Below, piece by piece: positions 25,573 to 34,315 of a DNA stretch of 64,000 bases. Position 1 is the stretch's first letter. The number at the start of each line of letters is the position of its first letter. The stretch covers positions 744,001 through 808,000 of the forward strand of contig CAWFHD010000001.1 in assembly GCA_963815475.1 (NCBI GenBank), in the 5' to 3' direction. A program made the translations under genes and the position numbers. The notes below the pieces were generated by a model. The model had not been told where the DNA came from. It worked only from the letters and a program-made list of their open reading frames with translations, and made no database searches. This DNA is from Sulfopaludibacter sp963815475 (lineage in GTDB: Bacteria; Acidobacteriota; Terriglobia; Bryobacterales; Bryobacteraceae).

Positions 25573-25679
25573 ATCGTGAACTCCTTGTGGGCCCGGTTCA
25601 CGCCTCGAAGAAGATTCCGGTATGGTCCGGGTGAGGCGTCACAGCAGAATCAGCACTTGATCGGCCGTTGTGTGGTGGA

Positions 25680-26333
25680 CTACGGGAGCGCCCGTCGCCG
25701 CCACAGGCAGGCGAACCGCGCTAATAGGAAAAGTGCGACGAGGCCGAGCCACGTGCCATCGCCGGACCACAATGCCGCGGAGAGCGTACGGAACCGGGCG
25801 CCAGCCTGCGCGTAGTCCAACTGATAGAACGACTGCAGGTAATTGCGATTCTGCTTCACAATCTGGATATCCGGGTCGCGTGGGACAAGGGCATTGACCT
25901 GGTAGGCCGCGATGCGACTTTCATGATGATTCTCGAAAGTCAGTCTTCGGGTGCGGCCGCCCGGCGGCAGGCCGGCATGGAACTCGATTTGGATCTCGCC
26001 GCGCCCCTCTTTCATATCCTCGATGGCTGGAAATCGCATGGACGACAATTCGGGCGTCAAGCGATGACCGTCGATGGCCAGCGACAAGTCGCGGAGAACG
26101 TGACCGACGTAAGCGCGCTGCTCGCTTTCTGAGATGGTCCCGTCTTTGTCCGCATCTATGTCGGCGATCACGATCGGAAGTATCGCCACACCCGGCGTCA
26201 GAGTGAGTTGCACCTGCAAGCTGGATTTCTCCACCGAGAGCAGGGCGCCTTGCAGATACTCATCCAGGCGGTGCGCCGGCGAAGGCGACACGCCCAAAAC
26301 AAGAATTGCGGCGGCAGCAAGTTGGCGCTTCAT
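25680..26333 (-). CDS. Secreted EF-hand protein, HupE/UreJ-like N-terminal domain
   Basis: 217 aa. The signal peptide ends near SPSPAH, and HRLDEYLQGALLSVEKSSL opens a domain like the extracytoplasmic part of HupE/UreJ-type proteins. An EF-hand-like loop DIDADKDGTISESE is at about residue 58. FENHHESRIAAYQVN and VPRDPDIQIVKQNRNYLQS are conserved-looking segments. One C-terminal membrane helix (GTWLGLVALFLLARFACLW) anchors it; the multi-pass HupE permease part is absent. The ATG overlaps the stop of the DUF3500 gene (ATGA), so the two are co-translated. Confidence 0.7.
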   Translation of the reverse strand: MKRQLAAAAILVLGVSPSPAHRLDEYLQGALLSVEKSSLQVQLTLTPGVAILPIVIADIDADKDGTISESEQRAYVGHVLRDLSLAIDGHRLTPELSSMRFPAIEDMKEGRGEIQIEFHAGLPPGGRTRRLTFENHHESRIAAYQVNALVPRDPDIQIVKQNRNYLQSFYQLDYAQAGARFRTLSAALWSGDGTWLGLVALFLLARFACLWRRRALP

Positions 26334-27367
26334 TTGGCGCTGTACTTCCGGCCGTAGTCGTTCGTCGGATCGCGGTACATCGTGTGGACGTGCAGGGAGG
26401 GGTCTCCGCCCAGACGCTGCGGGGCGTACTCAATCACCACGTGCGGTCCCTGAATCCGATAGTAGGCCGTGATGTTGTTGCCCACGGTGTCTGTGACCGG
26501 GCCGCTCCAGGCGAACCACGTTTCATCGATGTCGCCTTTGAGTTCGGCCATGCGGGCCCCGGCGGCGCTTTCGTGGACAATGCCTGCCCATTCGGAAATC
26601 ACGTCCAGCAGCATGACGCGCTGGTGCTCGTTCATGGACGAGGCCTTGAGGCCCTCGGGTTGAATGGTTTTGCCATCCTGCCCGGGCCCGAGCACCAGGT
26701 CGGCCAGGCGGTAGCTCAGAACGGCCTGCTTGCGCTGGGTTTCGTCGAGAGCGTTTAACAGGACCAACGCCTTGTCACTCTCCTGACCGAGCGGGCGCAC
26801 GGTCTTGCCACCGACCGTGTAGAGAGCGGGCTGCGCGCCTGTCAGGGTCGGAGTGAGAACGCCGTGTTCGCCGGCAATCGTGACGTTGAGCGCCAAATGA
26901 TGACCGCCAAACTGCAGCATCCACGGTTCGGTTTCGGAGGGCGTTCCCAGGATGGAGATGTAGAAGAGGTCCTTACCGAACATCGGGTTGTTGCGCTCGT
27001 TGGCTTTGAGGACCTCGTCGCCTTCCACGATCTGTTGCACCTTCTCGAACCCGCGCTTGCTGAGCACCGATGCCACCAGCGCCATAGCGGCAGAACGCTG
27101 TGCGGGGCTCAGTTCACCCATTGGGAGTCCCGCGCGATGAACCATCGTCGTCGGAAGGTTCGACCATCGCACTCTCTGTTGGGCATCGTCGAAAGCAAAC
27201 ATCAGGTTTTGCCGCTGTTTGTCATTGAGCGTCGCGAGGAAGTTCTTTGCGGCGCTTACGGCTCGGGAGGTCGCTGTCTGCGCGATTGCGGAGTTCAGCG
27301 AAAAACAGATCAGGGCCCAGATGGGAATGCTGCGTTTGATGCTCATCGGCAAAGCCCTCCTCGTCAT
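26330..27367 (-). CDS. DUF3500-family secreted protein
   Basis: 345 aa. The start at 27367 has AGAGG 6 nt upstream; 27346 is an alternative with GAGGAGGG upstream. A signal peptide (IPIWALICFSLNSAIAQ) precedes a DUF3500 domain: AAKNFLATLNDKQRQNLMFAF, ELSPAQRSAAMALVAS, FYISILGTP, WMLQFGGHHLALNVTI and HTMYRDPTNDYG. The conserved His and Asp residues suggest a metal-dependent enzyme, but the family has no established activity. It lies between a SpoIIE-type phosphatase and a HupE-like gene in one leftward operon. Confidence 0.8.
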   Translation of the reverse strand: MTRRALPMSIKRSIPIWALICFSLNSAIAQTATSRAVSAAKNFLATLNDKQRQNLMFAFDDAQQRVRWSNLPTTMVHRAGLPMGELSPAQRSAAMALVASVLSKRGFEKVQQIVEGDEVLKANERNNPMFGKDLFYISILGTPSETEPWMLQFGGHHLALNVTIAGEHGVLTPTLTGAQPALYTVGGKTVRPLGQESDKALVLLNALDETQRKQAVLSYRLADLVLGPGQDGKTIQPEGLKASSMNEHQRVMLLDVISEWAGIVHESAAGARMAELKGDIDETWFAWSGPVTDTVGNNITAYYRIQGPHVVIEYAPQRLGGDPSLHVHTMYRDPTNDYGRKYSAK

Positions 27368-27385
27368 GTTATACCTCTGTCTCCA

Positions 27386-28846
27386 TCAAGCGATCGCTTC
27401 TACGCCTGCCAACTCGGGTTTACGGCGTGAGATGGCGTTCCCGGATTGCTGGAACTGCACCACTACCAAAGTACGGTCGTCCGGCGCCGGCCCACCGTTT
27501 GCAAACGCCGCGACGTGTTTCATGAGCCTATCGCACAACTCCTTCGGCATTGCTTCCGGTTCTTCCAGGATCGTCTCCATGAGGCGATCTTCTCCGAACT
27601 CTTCCTCGTTCTTGTTGGCCGCCTCGTTCACGCCATCGGAGAAGAGGACCAGCGTATCGGACCGCTCGATCTTCACCGCTCCCGCAAAATAGCGCGCCAT
27701 CGGGAGCAAACCGAGAACAGGCCCTCCCTCGTCTAAGCGTTCCATCCGGTTCTGCCCGTGCCGGATCAGGATTGGCGGCGTGTGACCGGCGTTCACGTAG
27801 CGCAATACACCACTGGCGGGATCGAAGACGCCCCAAAACAGCGTCGCAAAACGCGCCCGCGCCGTCCGCTCACACAACATGCGATTTATCCGCTCACACG
27901 CGATTTCGTGCCGGGAAGAGGTTGAAGAACGAATGGCTCCCTGCAACACGCTCACCAACAGGGCCGCCGATACGCCCTTGCCGGAGACGTCGCCCAGCAC
28001 GATCGTCGTCTCCCCGGTGGTTGCCTCGAAGATGTCGTAGAAATCTCCCCCTACGTGGTCCGCCGCGATGGACGAGGCTGCGAACACCATGCCTGGCGAG
28101 GTGGACTGCGGCTTCGGCTGAAGATCGCGCTGAACCCTTTTGGCTAACTGCATTTCGCTTTCCAGGTATTTGCCGCGCAGGTATTGGGGCGTCCGCAGAC
28201 CGATCACAGCCACCGCTGCCAGCAGCGCGATGGACGCGATCAGGCCGACGATGAGATTCTGCCGGAGCCCATCGAAGGCTCCGGCAACGGCCTTCAGGGA
28301 AATGGCCAGTTCGATGACATAACCTGGGAAGCGCTGTCTGTTTGCGGCGCTGGTGTCGTTGGTCCTGGCTTGCTGTCCGGCTTCCGCTGAGGGAGGTCGT
28401 GGCGGCCGCGGCATGCGCAACGGAAAGATCGCGATGAAGGCCCCCCCGTGAGGGGTGTCCACCACGACTCCCGGGTTCTCATGCGGTCCCAGCCGTTCGC
28501 GCCAATCTTGCGGAATAGCGGCCGTCGTGGAAGGGTTGCCGGCTTCAGCAATCACGTTGAGATCGGAATCGAGCACGCGCATCCACAGCACCCGATCCGA
28601 TGCGGACTCCACCGTGCGTTCGATCACGGCACTGAGCGCGCGGGGGTCGCTGATGCCGGCGGTTCGCGCCGCGCCGCCGAGTGCCATCGCCTGCCGCTCG
28701 GCTTCGCGTTGAGCTTGCTGTGGAACCAAAACGGCATCGGTGTACAGATACGTCCGTACACATTGGACACAGAGCACCAAAGCCAGAAGGGCGCCAACGG
28801 CGAGCGTCAGACCGAATTTCCAGTGAGAATACATGCCGCGCTTCAT
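27386..28846 (-). CDS. Membrane SpoIIE/RsbU-type PP2C serine phosphatase
   Basis: 486 aa. TM1 is at about residues 9-29, an extracytoplasmic sensor region at about 35-190, TM2 at about 198-217 and a PPM phosphatase domain at about 245-465. Metal-binding motifs are ADHVGGDFYDIF, LGDVSGKGVSAALLVS and LVLFSDGVNEA, with a C-terminal DDRTLVVVQF. Such proteins dephosphorylate anti-anti-sigma (STAS) partners. AGGAG lies 6 nt before the ATG. It leads the leftward operon with DUF3500 and HupE-like genes. A copy of the shared 20-bp site lies 67 bp upstream. Confidence 0.9.
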   Translation of the reverse strand: MKRGMYSHWKFGLTLAVGALLALVLCVQCVRTYLYTDAVLVPQQAQREAERQAMALGGAARTAGISDPRALSAVIERTVESASDRVLWMRVLDSDLNVIAEAGNPSTTAAIPQDWRERLGPHENPGVVVDTPHGGAFIAIFPLRMPRPPRPPSAEAGQQARTNDTSAANRQRFPGYVIELAISLKAVAGAFDGLRQNLIVGLIASIALLAAVAVIGLRTPQYLRGKYLESEMQLAKRVQRDLQPKPQSTSPGMVFAASSIAADHVGGDFYDIFEATTGETTIVLGDVSGKGVSAALLVSVLQGAIRSSTSSRHEIACERINRMLCERTARARFATLFWGVFDPASGVLRYVNAGHTPPILIRHGQNRMERLDEGGPVLGLLPMARYFAGAVKIERSDTLVLFSDGVNEAANKNEEEFGEDRLMETILEEPEAMPKELCDRLMKHVAAFANGGPAPDDRTLVVVQFQQSGNAISRRKPELAGVEAIA

Positions 28847-28913
28847 GCGTGACTCCTAAGAGACAACAGAGATGATTGCCTACTCAGTAGAACGCTTGCC
28901 ATCGCCGCCGCGT

Positions 28914-28933
28914 AACATTAAGGAGTGTTATGG
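28914..28933 (-). promoter_or_regulatory. Shared regulatory site, copy 1
   Basis: Read toward the phosphatase gene, the site is CCATAACACTCCTTAATGTT. It matches 18 of 20 bases of the site at 31326-31345 and has the same orientation relative to the gene it precedes. It is probably bound by the neighbouring OmpR-type regulator. Confidence 0.6.
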
Positions 28934-28943
28934 GCCGGGACGA

Positions 28944-29630
28944 CTACGGCTCGAAGGAATAGCCCTCCCCCCGCACGGTGACGATGTAGCGGGGCGATTG
29001 CGGGTTCTCTTCCAGCTTCTGGCGCAGCCACGCAATGTGCACGTCGACGGTACGCGGACCGATGAACGGCTGATCGGACCAGACTCGCGCTAACAGCCGC
29101 TCCCGGGAAAGCACCTGCCCGCGATGATCGATCAACTGCCGCAGTAACTGCAGTTCCTTGGCCGCAAGATTGACGGGAGCCCCGGAGCGCAGCACTTCGC
29201 GGCGATCGAAATCCACGGCCACATCGCCGAATTGATAGTGCAGGACTGGGGTCAGCGGCGTTTTTCCCAAGCGGCGCAGCAGGGCGCTCACACGCGCCAA
29301 CAATTCCCTGGAGTCGAACGGTTTGATGAGGTAATCGTCAGCGCCGGTGGCGAGCCCTTCTACCCGGTCATCCACCTGGGCCCGGGCGGTCAGCATCAGG
29401 ATGGCTCCGTCAAACCCGAGTTGGCGAACCGCGCGGCATAACTCGAAGCCACTCATCCCAGGCAGCATGACATCCAGAATCATGAGATCGAACTGCTGTT
29501 CGGTGGCCACCCGCAGCCCCTCGCCGCCGTCACTCGAGACCACGACTTCATGGCCATTCCCGCGCAGGAGGTCGGCGACAATCAACTGGACGTCCTGGGC
29601 ATCTTCCACCAGCAGGATGCGCGAACTCAT
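28944..29630 (-). CDS. OmpR/PhoB-family response regulator
   Basis: 228 aa. The receiver domain has the acidic pair in ILLVEDAQD, the phospho-acceptor Asp in LMILDVMLPGMSG, Thr in ILMLTAR and Lys in YLIKPFD. The C-terminal winged helix reads ELQLLRQLIDHRGQVLSRERLL and RTVDVHIAWLRQKLEENP, then IVTVRGEGYSF. The ATG overlaps the stop of the upstream kinase (ATGA), so kinase and regulator form one unit. Two near-identical 20-bp sites flank the pair and are its likely targets. Confidence 0.95.
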   Translation of the reverse strand: MSSRILLVEDAQDVQLIVADLLRGNGHEVVVSSDGGEGLRVATEQQFDLMILDVMLPGMSGFELCRAVRQLGFDGAILMLTARAQVDDRVEGLATGADDYLIKPFDSRELLARVSALLRRLGKTPLTPVLHYQFGDVAVDFDRREVLRSGAPVNLAAKELQLLRQLIDHRGQVLSRERLLARVWSDQPFIGPRTVDVHIAWLRQKLEENPQSPRYIVTVRGEGYSFEP

Positions 29631-31265
29631 GCGATCCCCGGGGCTGCGGGCAAATGCACCGTGAACTGCGCGCCTCCACCGGGAGTGTTCTGCACTTGGA
29701 CCGTGCCTTTATACCTCTCAATCGTGTTTTTGACCAGGCTCAAGCCGAGGCCCGTGCCCTGGATGCGCTGGGCGCGCGTCCGATCCCCGCGATAGAACGG
29801 CTCGAAAATGCGCACCTGCTCGGTTTCCGGAATTCCCGGGCCGCGATCGCAGACACGAATCTCTACTCCGTCGCCCGACCGCGCCGCGGAAACTCCAATC
29901 CACTTGCCCGCGGAACCGCACCGCATTGCCGATCAGGTTGCGAAATACCAACTCGAGCGTCACCGGGTCTCCCGAGACAGCGGGTAATCCTGGCGCTACG
30001 GTCACTTCCATGCGACAGCCGGCCTGTTCGATCTCCTGGGCCATGGCGGCGGCAGCATGTTCGAGAAGATCGCCGATGGCAGACACCTCGAGGCGATTCT
30101 CCTTGTCGGAATGCAGGGAGGCGGAAAAGGCCAGAACGTTTTCGATCATTGCCGTGAGTTCCTCGGCATTACGCAGGATGAGTTTGTTGTATCGCCCAAT
30201 CGCTGCAGGGTCCTTCACCAGGCCTTCCACCAGATTGAACGCAGCGCCGCGGATGGCTGTAAGCGGAGTGCGCAGATCGTGTGAGACTCCCACCGCGAAG
30301 CGGAACTGCATCTCAGACAGCCGCCGCGAACGCGCCGTATACTGCACCAGGGCCCAGGCGGTGCCGCCCAGCAATCCCACCAGCAACAAAGACGCGATCA
30401 AGTTTCGTTTCCGAGCGCTGGAAACAGCAGCGTCCAGCGACCCCGCCCGATGCCGGACGGCAATCGTCCAACGGGCGGCATGACCTTCGTCGTGGTTTCG
30501 GCCCCTCCCCCGTCCACCTGAATTTCCTTCGCCTGAGAAGATTCCAGCCGTCGCATCGGCTCCTGCCTCCACATCGGACTGGTCTTTGCGCGTTGAGTAG
30601 AGGACATCGCCGCCGGGAGTCGCACTCACCGATACGTCGTAGACCGGCTCGCCTCCGGGGTTCAAATACTCAGCTACGAGGTGTGGCAGCACTCGAGTCC
30701 TTAAGTGGTCCTGGTTGAGTTCGAAGATCATCCATTCGAGTTCTGAACCGTGGTCTGCCGGGTCGGCGAAGACTGGAAGTTGGATGATGCCGGAATCGGG
30801 AGGTATGGTGGGCGGCCGGCCCGAGCCACTCAATCGAGCGTTCATCGCAGCTGCGAGGCGCTCCCAATTCGACGGCCACTCCATGGGCATGATTCGCCCT
30901 CCGCTGTCGATGCCGTACAGTCTGAGCACACCGCGTTCGGGAGCCACGATACCGATCCGGCTGAACAGAGATCGGTCATGTGACGCGACCCATTGCTCGT
31001 ATCGAAGCTTGTGAGCCTCAGCTACCCCTTGCTCGCGAAGCGCCTTCGCGACCGGCAGCAGCGCAGCACAACTTTCCCGCAGCTCTTCGTTGAAAGCCTG
31101 CACCAGGCGGCGAACCTGCTGGTTGAGTCCAGCCCGCAAGAGCGCAGGTTCGGCACGGCTCAACTCACCCGTCCACCGGTACTGGAGAAAAGAGAGCACG
31201 GCGCAGACGAGGGCGATCACGGCTAATAACGCCCACTCAATCCGGTTGTGCTCGATGCGTTTCAA
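29627..31265 (-). pseudogene. Membrane sensor histidine kinase, frame broken near C-terminus
   Basis: TM1 is at about residues 12-30, a large extracytoplasmic sensor spans about 31-285, TM2 is about 290-310, then HisKA with the phospho-His in GVSHDLRTPLTAIRG. The ATPase N-box FRNLIGNAV is at the end of the first frame, which then becomes junk down to 29718. The lost part continues in another frame from about 29912 to 29627: GDGVEIRVCDRGPGIPE and IQGTGLGLSLVKN. The shift (net -2 mod 3) is at about 29912-29926, between CGGT-like repeats. It is either a small deletion or a sequence error; all motifs are otherwise intact. Confidence 0.85.
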
Positions 31266-31325
31266 GGAAGTCCGATGCTTCGATCATAGCCTGATGAATC
31301 GGCGATGAAGTGGTGTGGCTTACGT

Positions 31326-31345
31326 CCATAACATTCCTTAACGTT
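31326..31345 (+). promoter_or_regulatory. Shared regulatory site, copy 2
   Basis: CCATAACATTCCTTAACGTT, 18/20 identical to copy 1 and pointing toward the EF-hand gene that starts about 42 bp downstream. It lies in the 121-bp gap between the divergent kinase and EF-hand genes, so it could serve both. Confidence 0.6.
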
Positions 31346-31386
31346 GCCTGGGGCGGCGGGCCAGCGTCTTTGAAATTGGACGCAGG

Positions 31387-32118
31387 ATGCACTCTGAGAT
31401 GCGGATCTTTTGGATTTTGACATTCGGACTACTCGGGCTGGCCATTGCGCCGGCTCAGGACGGACGCGGTGGGGGACGCGGGCGGTTTCCCACTCCCTTG
31501 CTGGGATTCACCACCATCGACTTGAACGGCGATGGCGTACTGGACTCCCGGGAAATCGACGCGGCTCCGACATCTTTGGCGAAGTTGGATAAGAACTCTG
31601 ACGGCCAGATTACGACGGACGAAGCGCGTCCGCCCATGATGGAAGGCCGCGGACGCGGCGGCCAGGACGAGGGAGCGCCACCCGATGTGGTGGAAGAGAC
31701 CGTCAAGACTTTGATGGCATTTGACGCCAACGGCGACGGCAAGCTCTCGAAATCGGAATTGCCCGATCGCTTTCAGGGAATCTTCGATCGTGGCGACGTG
31801 GACAAGGATGGCTTCCTGACGCCCGAGGAGATCCGCAAGATGGCGACCGCGCAGGCCGCATTGTCCGGGGGCCCGGGCGGGCGCGGTCCTAACGGCGGTC
31901 GAGGCGAAGGCGGCCGCGGGGAAGGTCCTCGGGGAAACATGAACTTCATCCGCATGGACCCCGTTCTCGCGGCCGTCGATACCAATGGCGACGGCATCAT
32001 TTCCGTCGACGAAATCCGGGACGCGGCGGCGGCGCTGCGAAAGCTGGATAAAGATGGCGATGGCAGAGTGACCCGGGACGAAGCCATGCCTGCTACAGGA
32101 CGCGGCCGCGAATTCTGA
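31387..32118 (+). CDS. Secreted protein with six EF-hand-type calcium loops
   Basis: 243 aa (an ATG at 31399 is an alternative start). A signal peptide ends near AIAPAQ. Six loops fit the D-x-D/N-x-DG calcium-binding pattern: DLNGDGVLDSRE, DKNSDGQITTDE, DANGDGKLSKSE, DVDKDGFLTPEE, DTNGDGIISVDE and DKDGDGRVTRDE. Gly/Arg-rich linkers separate the pairs (GRGRGGQDEG, then a GGRGEGG-rich linker). It leads an operon with the ApbE-DUF2271 and PepSY genes and is divergent from the histidine kinase. Confidence 0.88.
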   Translation: MHSEMRIFWILTFGLLGLAIAPAQDGRGGGRGRFPTPLLGFTTIDLNGDGVLDSREIDAAPTSLAKLDKNSDGQITTDEARPPMMEGRGRGGQDEGAPPDVVEETVKTLMAFDANGDGKLSKSELPDRFQGIFDRGDVDKDGFLTPEEIRKMATAQAALSGGPGGRGPNGGRGEGGRGEGPRGNMNFIRMDPVLAAVDTNGDGIISVDEIRDAAAALRKLDKDGDGRVTRDEAMPATGRGREF

Positions 32119-32134
32119 CTTCCGGATCGGACAC

Positions 32135-33673
32135 ATGAAACCTCTATACATTACCTCCGCTGTTTTTCTGGCACTTGCCGCCGCATTCGCCAGCGTGGGA
32201 TCTCGTTTCCAGACGCCGCCATGGCGCACGGCGCACTACGAAAACGTCCTCGGCACATCGATGGAAATGAAACTCCTGGCCGTTTCGCAGGCGGATGCGG
32301 AGCGCGGCGAAGTTGCCGCCCTGGCGGAAATCAAGCGGCTGAACGGCATCCTGAGTGGGTACGACCCTACCACTGAGTTCAGCCGCTGGGCCGGCACGCG
32401 AAATCAAGCCGTAAGCGTGTCTCCCGAGCTGATGGAGGTTCTGAAGCTTTGGGATTCGTGGCGCACCCGCACCGGTGGCGCATTGAACCCCGCGGCGGAG
32501 GCGGTCGGGCGTGTATGGAAGCATGGCGAGACTATCGGGCGGATGCCCAGTGATTCTGACATGGCGGCAGCGGCCGATGCGGCGCGCCAGCAGCAGTGGC
32601 GGCTGGATCCCAAATCAGGGCTGGCTACGCGGTTGACCGGCACGCCGCTGATGCTGAACTCTTTCACGAAAAGCTACATCATCGAACGCGCGGCGGCTGC
32701 GGCATTGCGCACGACCGGAGTGAGTGGCGTGGTGGTTAATATTGGCGGCGACCTGGTTGTGCGCGGCAACGGGAGCGACTCCGTTAGCGTGATGGATCCG
32801 CGCGCCGATGCGGAGAATAGCGATCCTCTCGCCGTTCTGGATATTAGCGACCGCTCCATCGCCACGAGTGGAAATTACCGCCGCGGCTTCGAGATCGGCG
32901 GTCAGCATTATTCGCACATCGTGGACCCTCGCACGGGCCGCACCGCCGAAGAGATCATCGGCGCCACGGTGGTGGCTCCTAAAGCGGTGGATGCCGGCGC
33001 GCTGGCAACCGCCTTCTGCGTACTGTCGCCTGAGGACAGTCGAAAGCTCGCGGCCTCCGTTCCGGGCGCGGAGTACCTGATCGTCAAGAAAGACGGCGTC
33101 CAGATCGCGAGCGCCGGCTGGAACAGCCTGCAGTCACCGCGCCTGCAAATGTTCGCAGCAGCAGTCCCTCAAAGTAAAGGCGCGCTGCCCGCCGCCAATG
33201 GCGCACAGTGGAACGCGGGCTATGAACTGACGGTCAACGTCGAGATACCGCAGACGCAGGGCTTCGGGGCCCGTCGCCCGTACGTTGCCGTGTGGATTGA
33301 GGACAAGGATCACTTCCCGGTTCGCACGCTCGCGGTCTGGTTTCAAAAAGAGCGCTGGCTGAACGAATTGCGCGCCTGGTATCGAGATGACCGGTTACGC
33401 GCCATGTCCGAGGGAACCGAGATTCTGAACTCGGTCACCAGCGCGACGCGGTCGCCCGGCAAGTACACATTCAAATGGGATGGAAAGGACAACGCCGGCA
33501 AGCCGGTCAAGCCGGGGCGGTACATCGTGCTGGTGGAGGCTGCTCGGGAGCACGGGGGCTACAGCCTCGACCGGCAGGAGATGAACTTCGACGGCGAACC
33601 GGCACAGGCGCAGTTGCAGGCGCAAGCCGAACTGGGCCCGGTATCGCTCGACTACCACCAGGCGGTTCGCTGA
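32135..33673 (+). CDS. apbE: ApbE (FAD:protein FMN transferase) fused to DUF2271
   Basis: 512 aa. A signal-anchor-like N-terminus is followed by an ApbE domain at about residues 35-335: ENVLGTSMEMKLLAV, LNGILSGYDPTTEFSRW, GGALNPAAEAVGRVW, NIGGDLVVRGN, SGNYRRGFEIGGQHYSHIVDP and AVDAGALATAF with the metal-site Asp. Residues about 350-510 read as a DUF2271 domain (GYELTVNVEIP, RPYVAVWIEDKDHFPVRTLAVWF, PGRYIVLVEAAREHGGY). ApbE attaches FMN to Thr of exported flavoproteins. DUF2271 is usually a separate gene beside PepSY proteins, so the fusion ties the two functions. The neighbouring PepSY protein is a candidate electron-transfer partner. Confidence 0.88.
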   Translation: MKPLYITSAVFLALAAAFASVGSRFQTPPWRTAHYENVLGTSMEMKLLAVSQADAERGEVAALAEIKRLNGILSGYDPTTEFSRWAGTRNQAVSVSPELMEVLKLWDSWRTRTGGALNPAAEAVGRVWKHGETIGRMPSDSDMAAAADAARQQQWRLDPKSGLATRLTGTPLMLNSFTKSYIIERAAAAALRTTGVSGVVVNIGGDLVVRGNGSDSVSVMDPRADAENSDPLAVLDISDRSIATSGNYRRGFEIGGQHYSHIVDPRTGRTAEEIIGATVVAPKAVDAGALATAFCVLSPEDSRKLAASVPGAEYLIVKKDGVQIASAGWNSLQSPRLQMFAAAVPQSKGALPAANGAQWNAGYELTVNVEIPQTQGFGARRPYVAVWIEDKDHFPVRTLAVWFQKERWLNELRAWYRDDRLRAMSEGTEILNSVTSATRSPGKYTFKWDGKDNAGKPVKPGRYIVLVEAAREHGGYSLDRQEMNFDGEPAQAQLQAQAELGPVSLDYHQAVR

Positions 33674-33674
33674 T

Positions 33675-34313
33675 ATGAGTTCGGCGCTCATCAGTTCCCA
33701 CGTCCCGCGCGCCGTGCACGCTCACAGCAGTCCTTTTTGGAAGCGGCAGCTCATGATTCTGTCGCGATGGCTGCACATATATCTCTCGATGGCCAGCTTC
33801 GGCATCCTGTTCTTCTTCGCCGTCACCGGCCTGACTCTGAACCATGCGGACTGGTTCGAAAAGCAGCAGCACACTGTCCAGGTCCGCGGAAACATCAGCG
33901 CCAAGTACCTTGCGGGAGACGTCGCGAAGCTGGACGTTGTGGAGTACCTGCGCAACACTCACGGCATTCGGGGAGCGGTGAAGGACTTCCGCGTGGAGGA
34001 CTCTGATTGCTCGGTGTCTTTCAAAGGTCCTGGTTATTCCGCGGACGCTCTCATCGACCGCACCACAGGCCGGTACGAACTCACCGAAACGCGCATGGGT
34101 TTCTTCGCCGTGCTGAACGACTTGCACAAGGGTCGCGACAGCGGCAAGCCCTGGGCCATCCTCATCGACATTTCGGCCGTGTTGATGACCCTGGTTTCTC
34201 TCACGGGACTGCTGCTGATTTTCTTTTTGCAAAAGAAGCGGCTCTCCGGTCTGCTGGCCGCGAGCGCCGGCGCGCTCCTTTGCTATCTGGCCTACGTGGC
34301 GTGGGTGCCGTAG
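33675..34313 (+). CDS. PepSY-associated transmembrane protein
   Basis: 212 aa, starting one base after the stop codon of the ApbE fusion. It has one N-terminal membrane helix (HIYLSMASFGILFFFAVTGLTLNH, with the HADWF segment typical of PepSY_TM proteins), a periplasmic PepSY-like domain at about residues 70-150, and two C-terminal helices (AVLMTLVSLTGLLLIFFL, and LLAASAGALLCYLAYVAWV). This short form resembles the membrane subunit of ferric/flavin reductase-like systems. The conserved His in the helices could bind heme. Co-transcribed with the ApbE-DUF2271 fusion. Confidence 0.8.
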   Translation: MSSALISSHVPRAVHAHSSPFWKRQLMILSRWLHIYLSMASFGILFFFAVTGLTLNHADWFEKQQHTVQVRGNISAKYLAGDVAKLDVVEYLRNTHGIRGAVKDFRVEDSDCSVSFKGPGYSADALIDRTTGRYELTETRMGFFAVLNDLHKGRDSGKPWAILIDISAVLMTLVSLTGLLLIFFLQKKRLSGLLAASAGALLCYLAYVAWVP

Positions 34314-34315
34314 CC

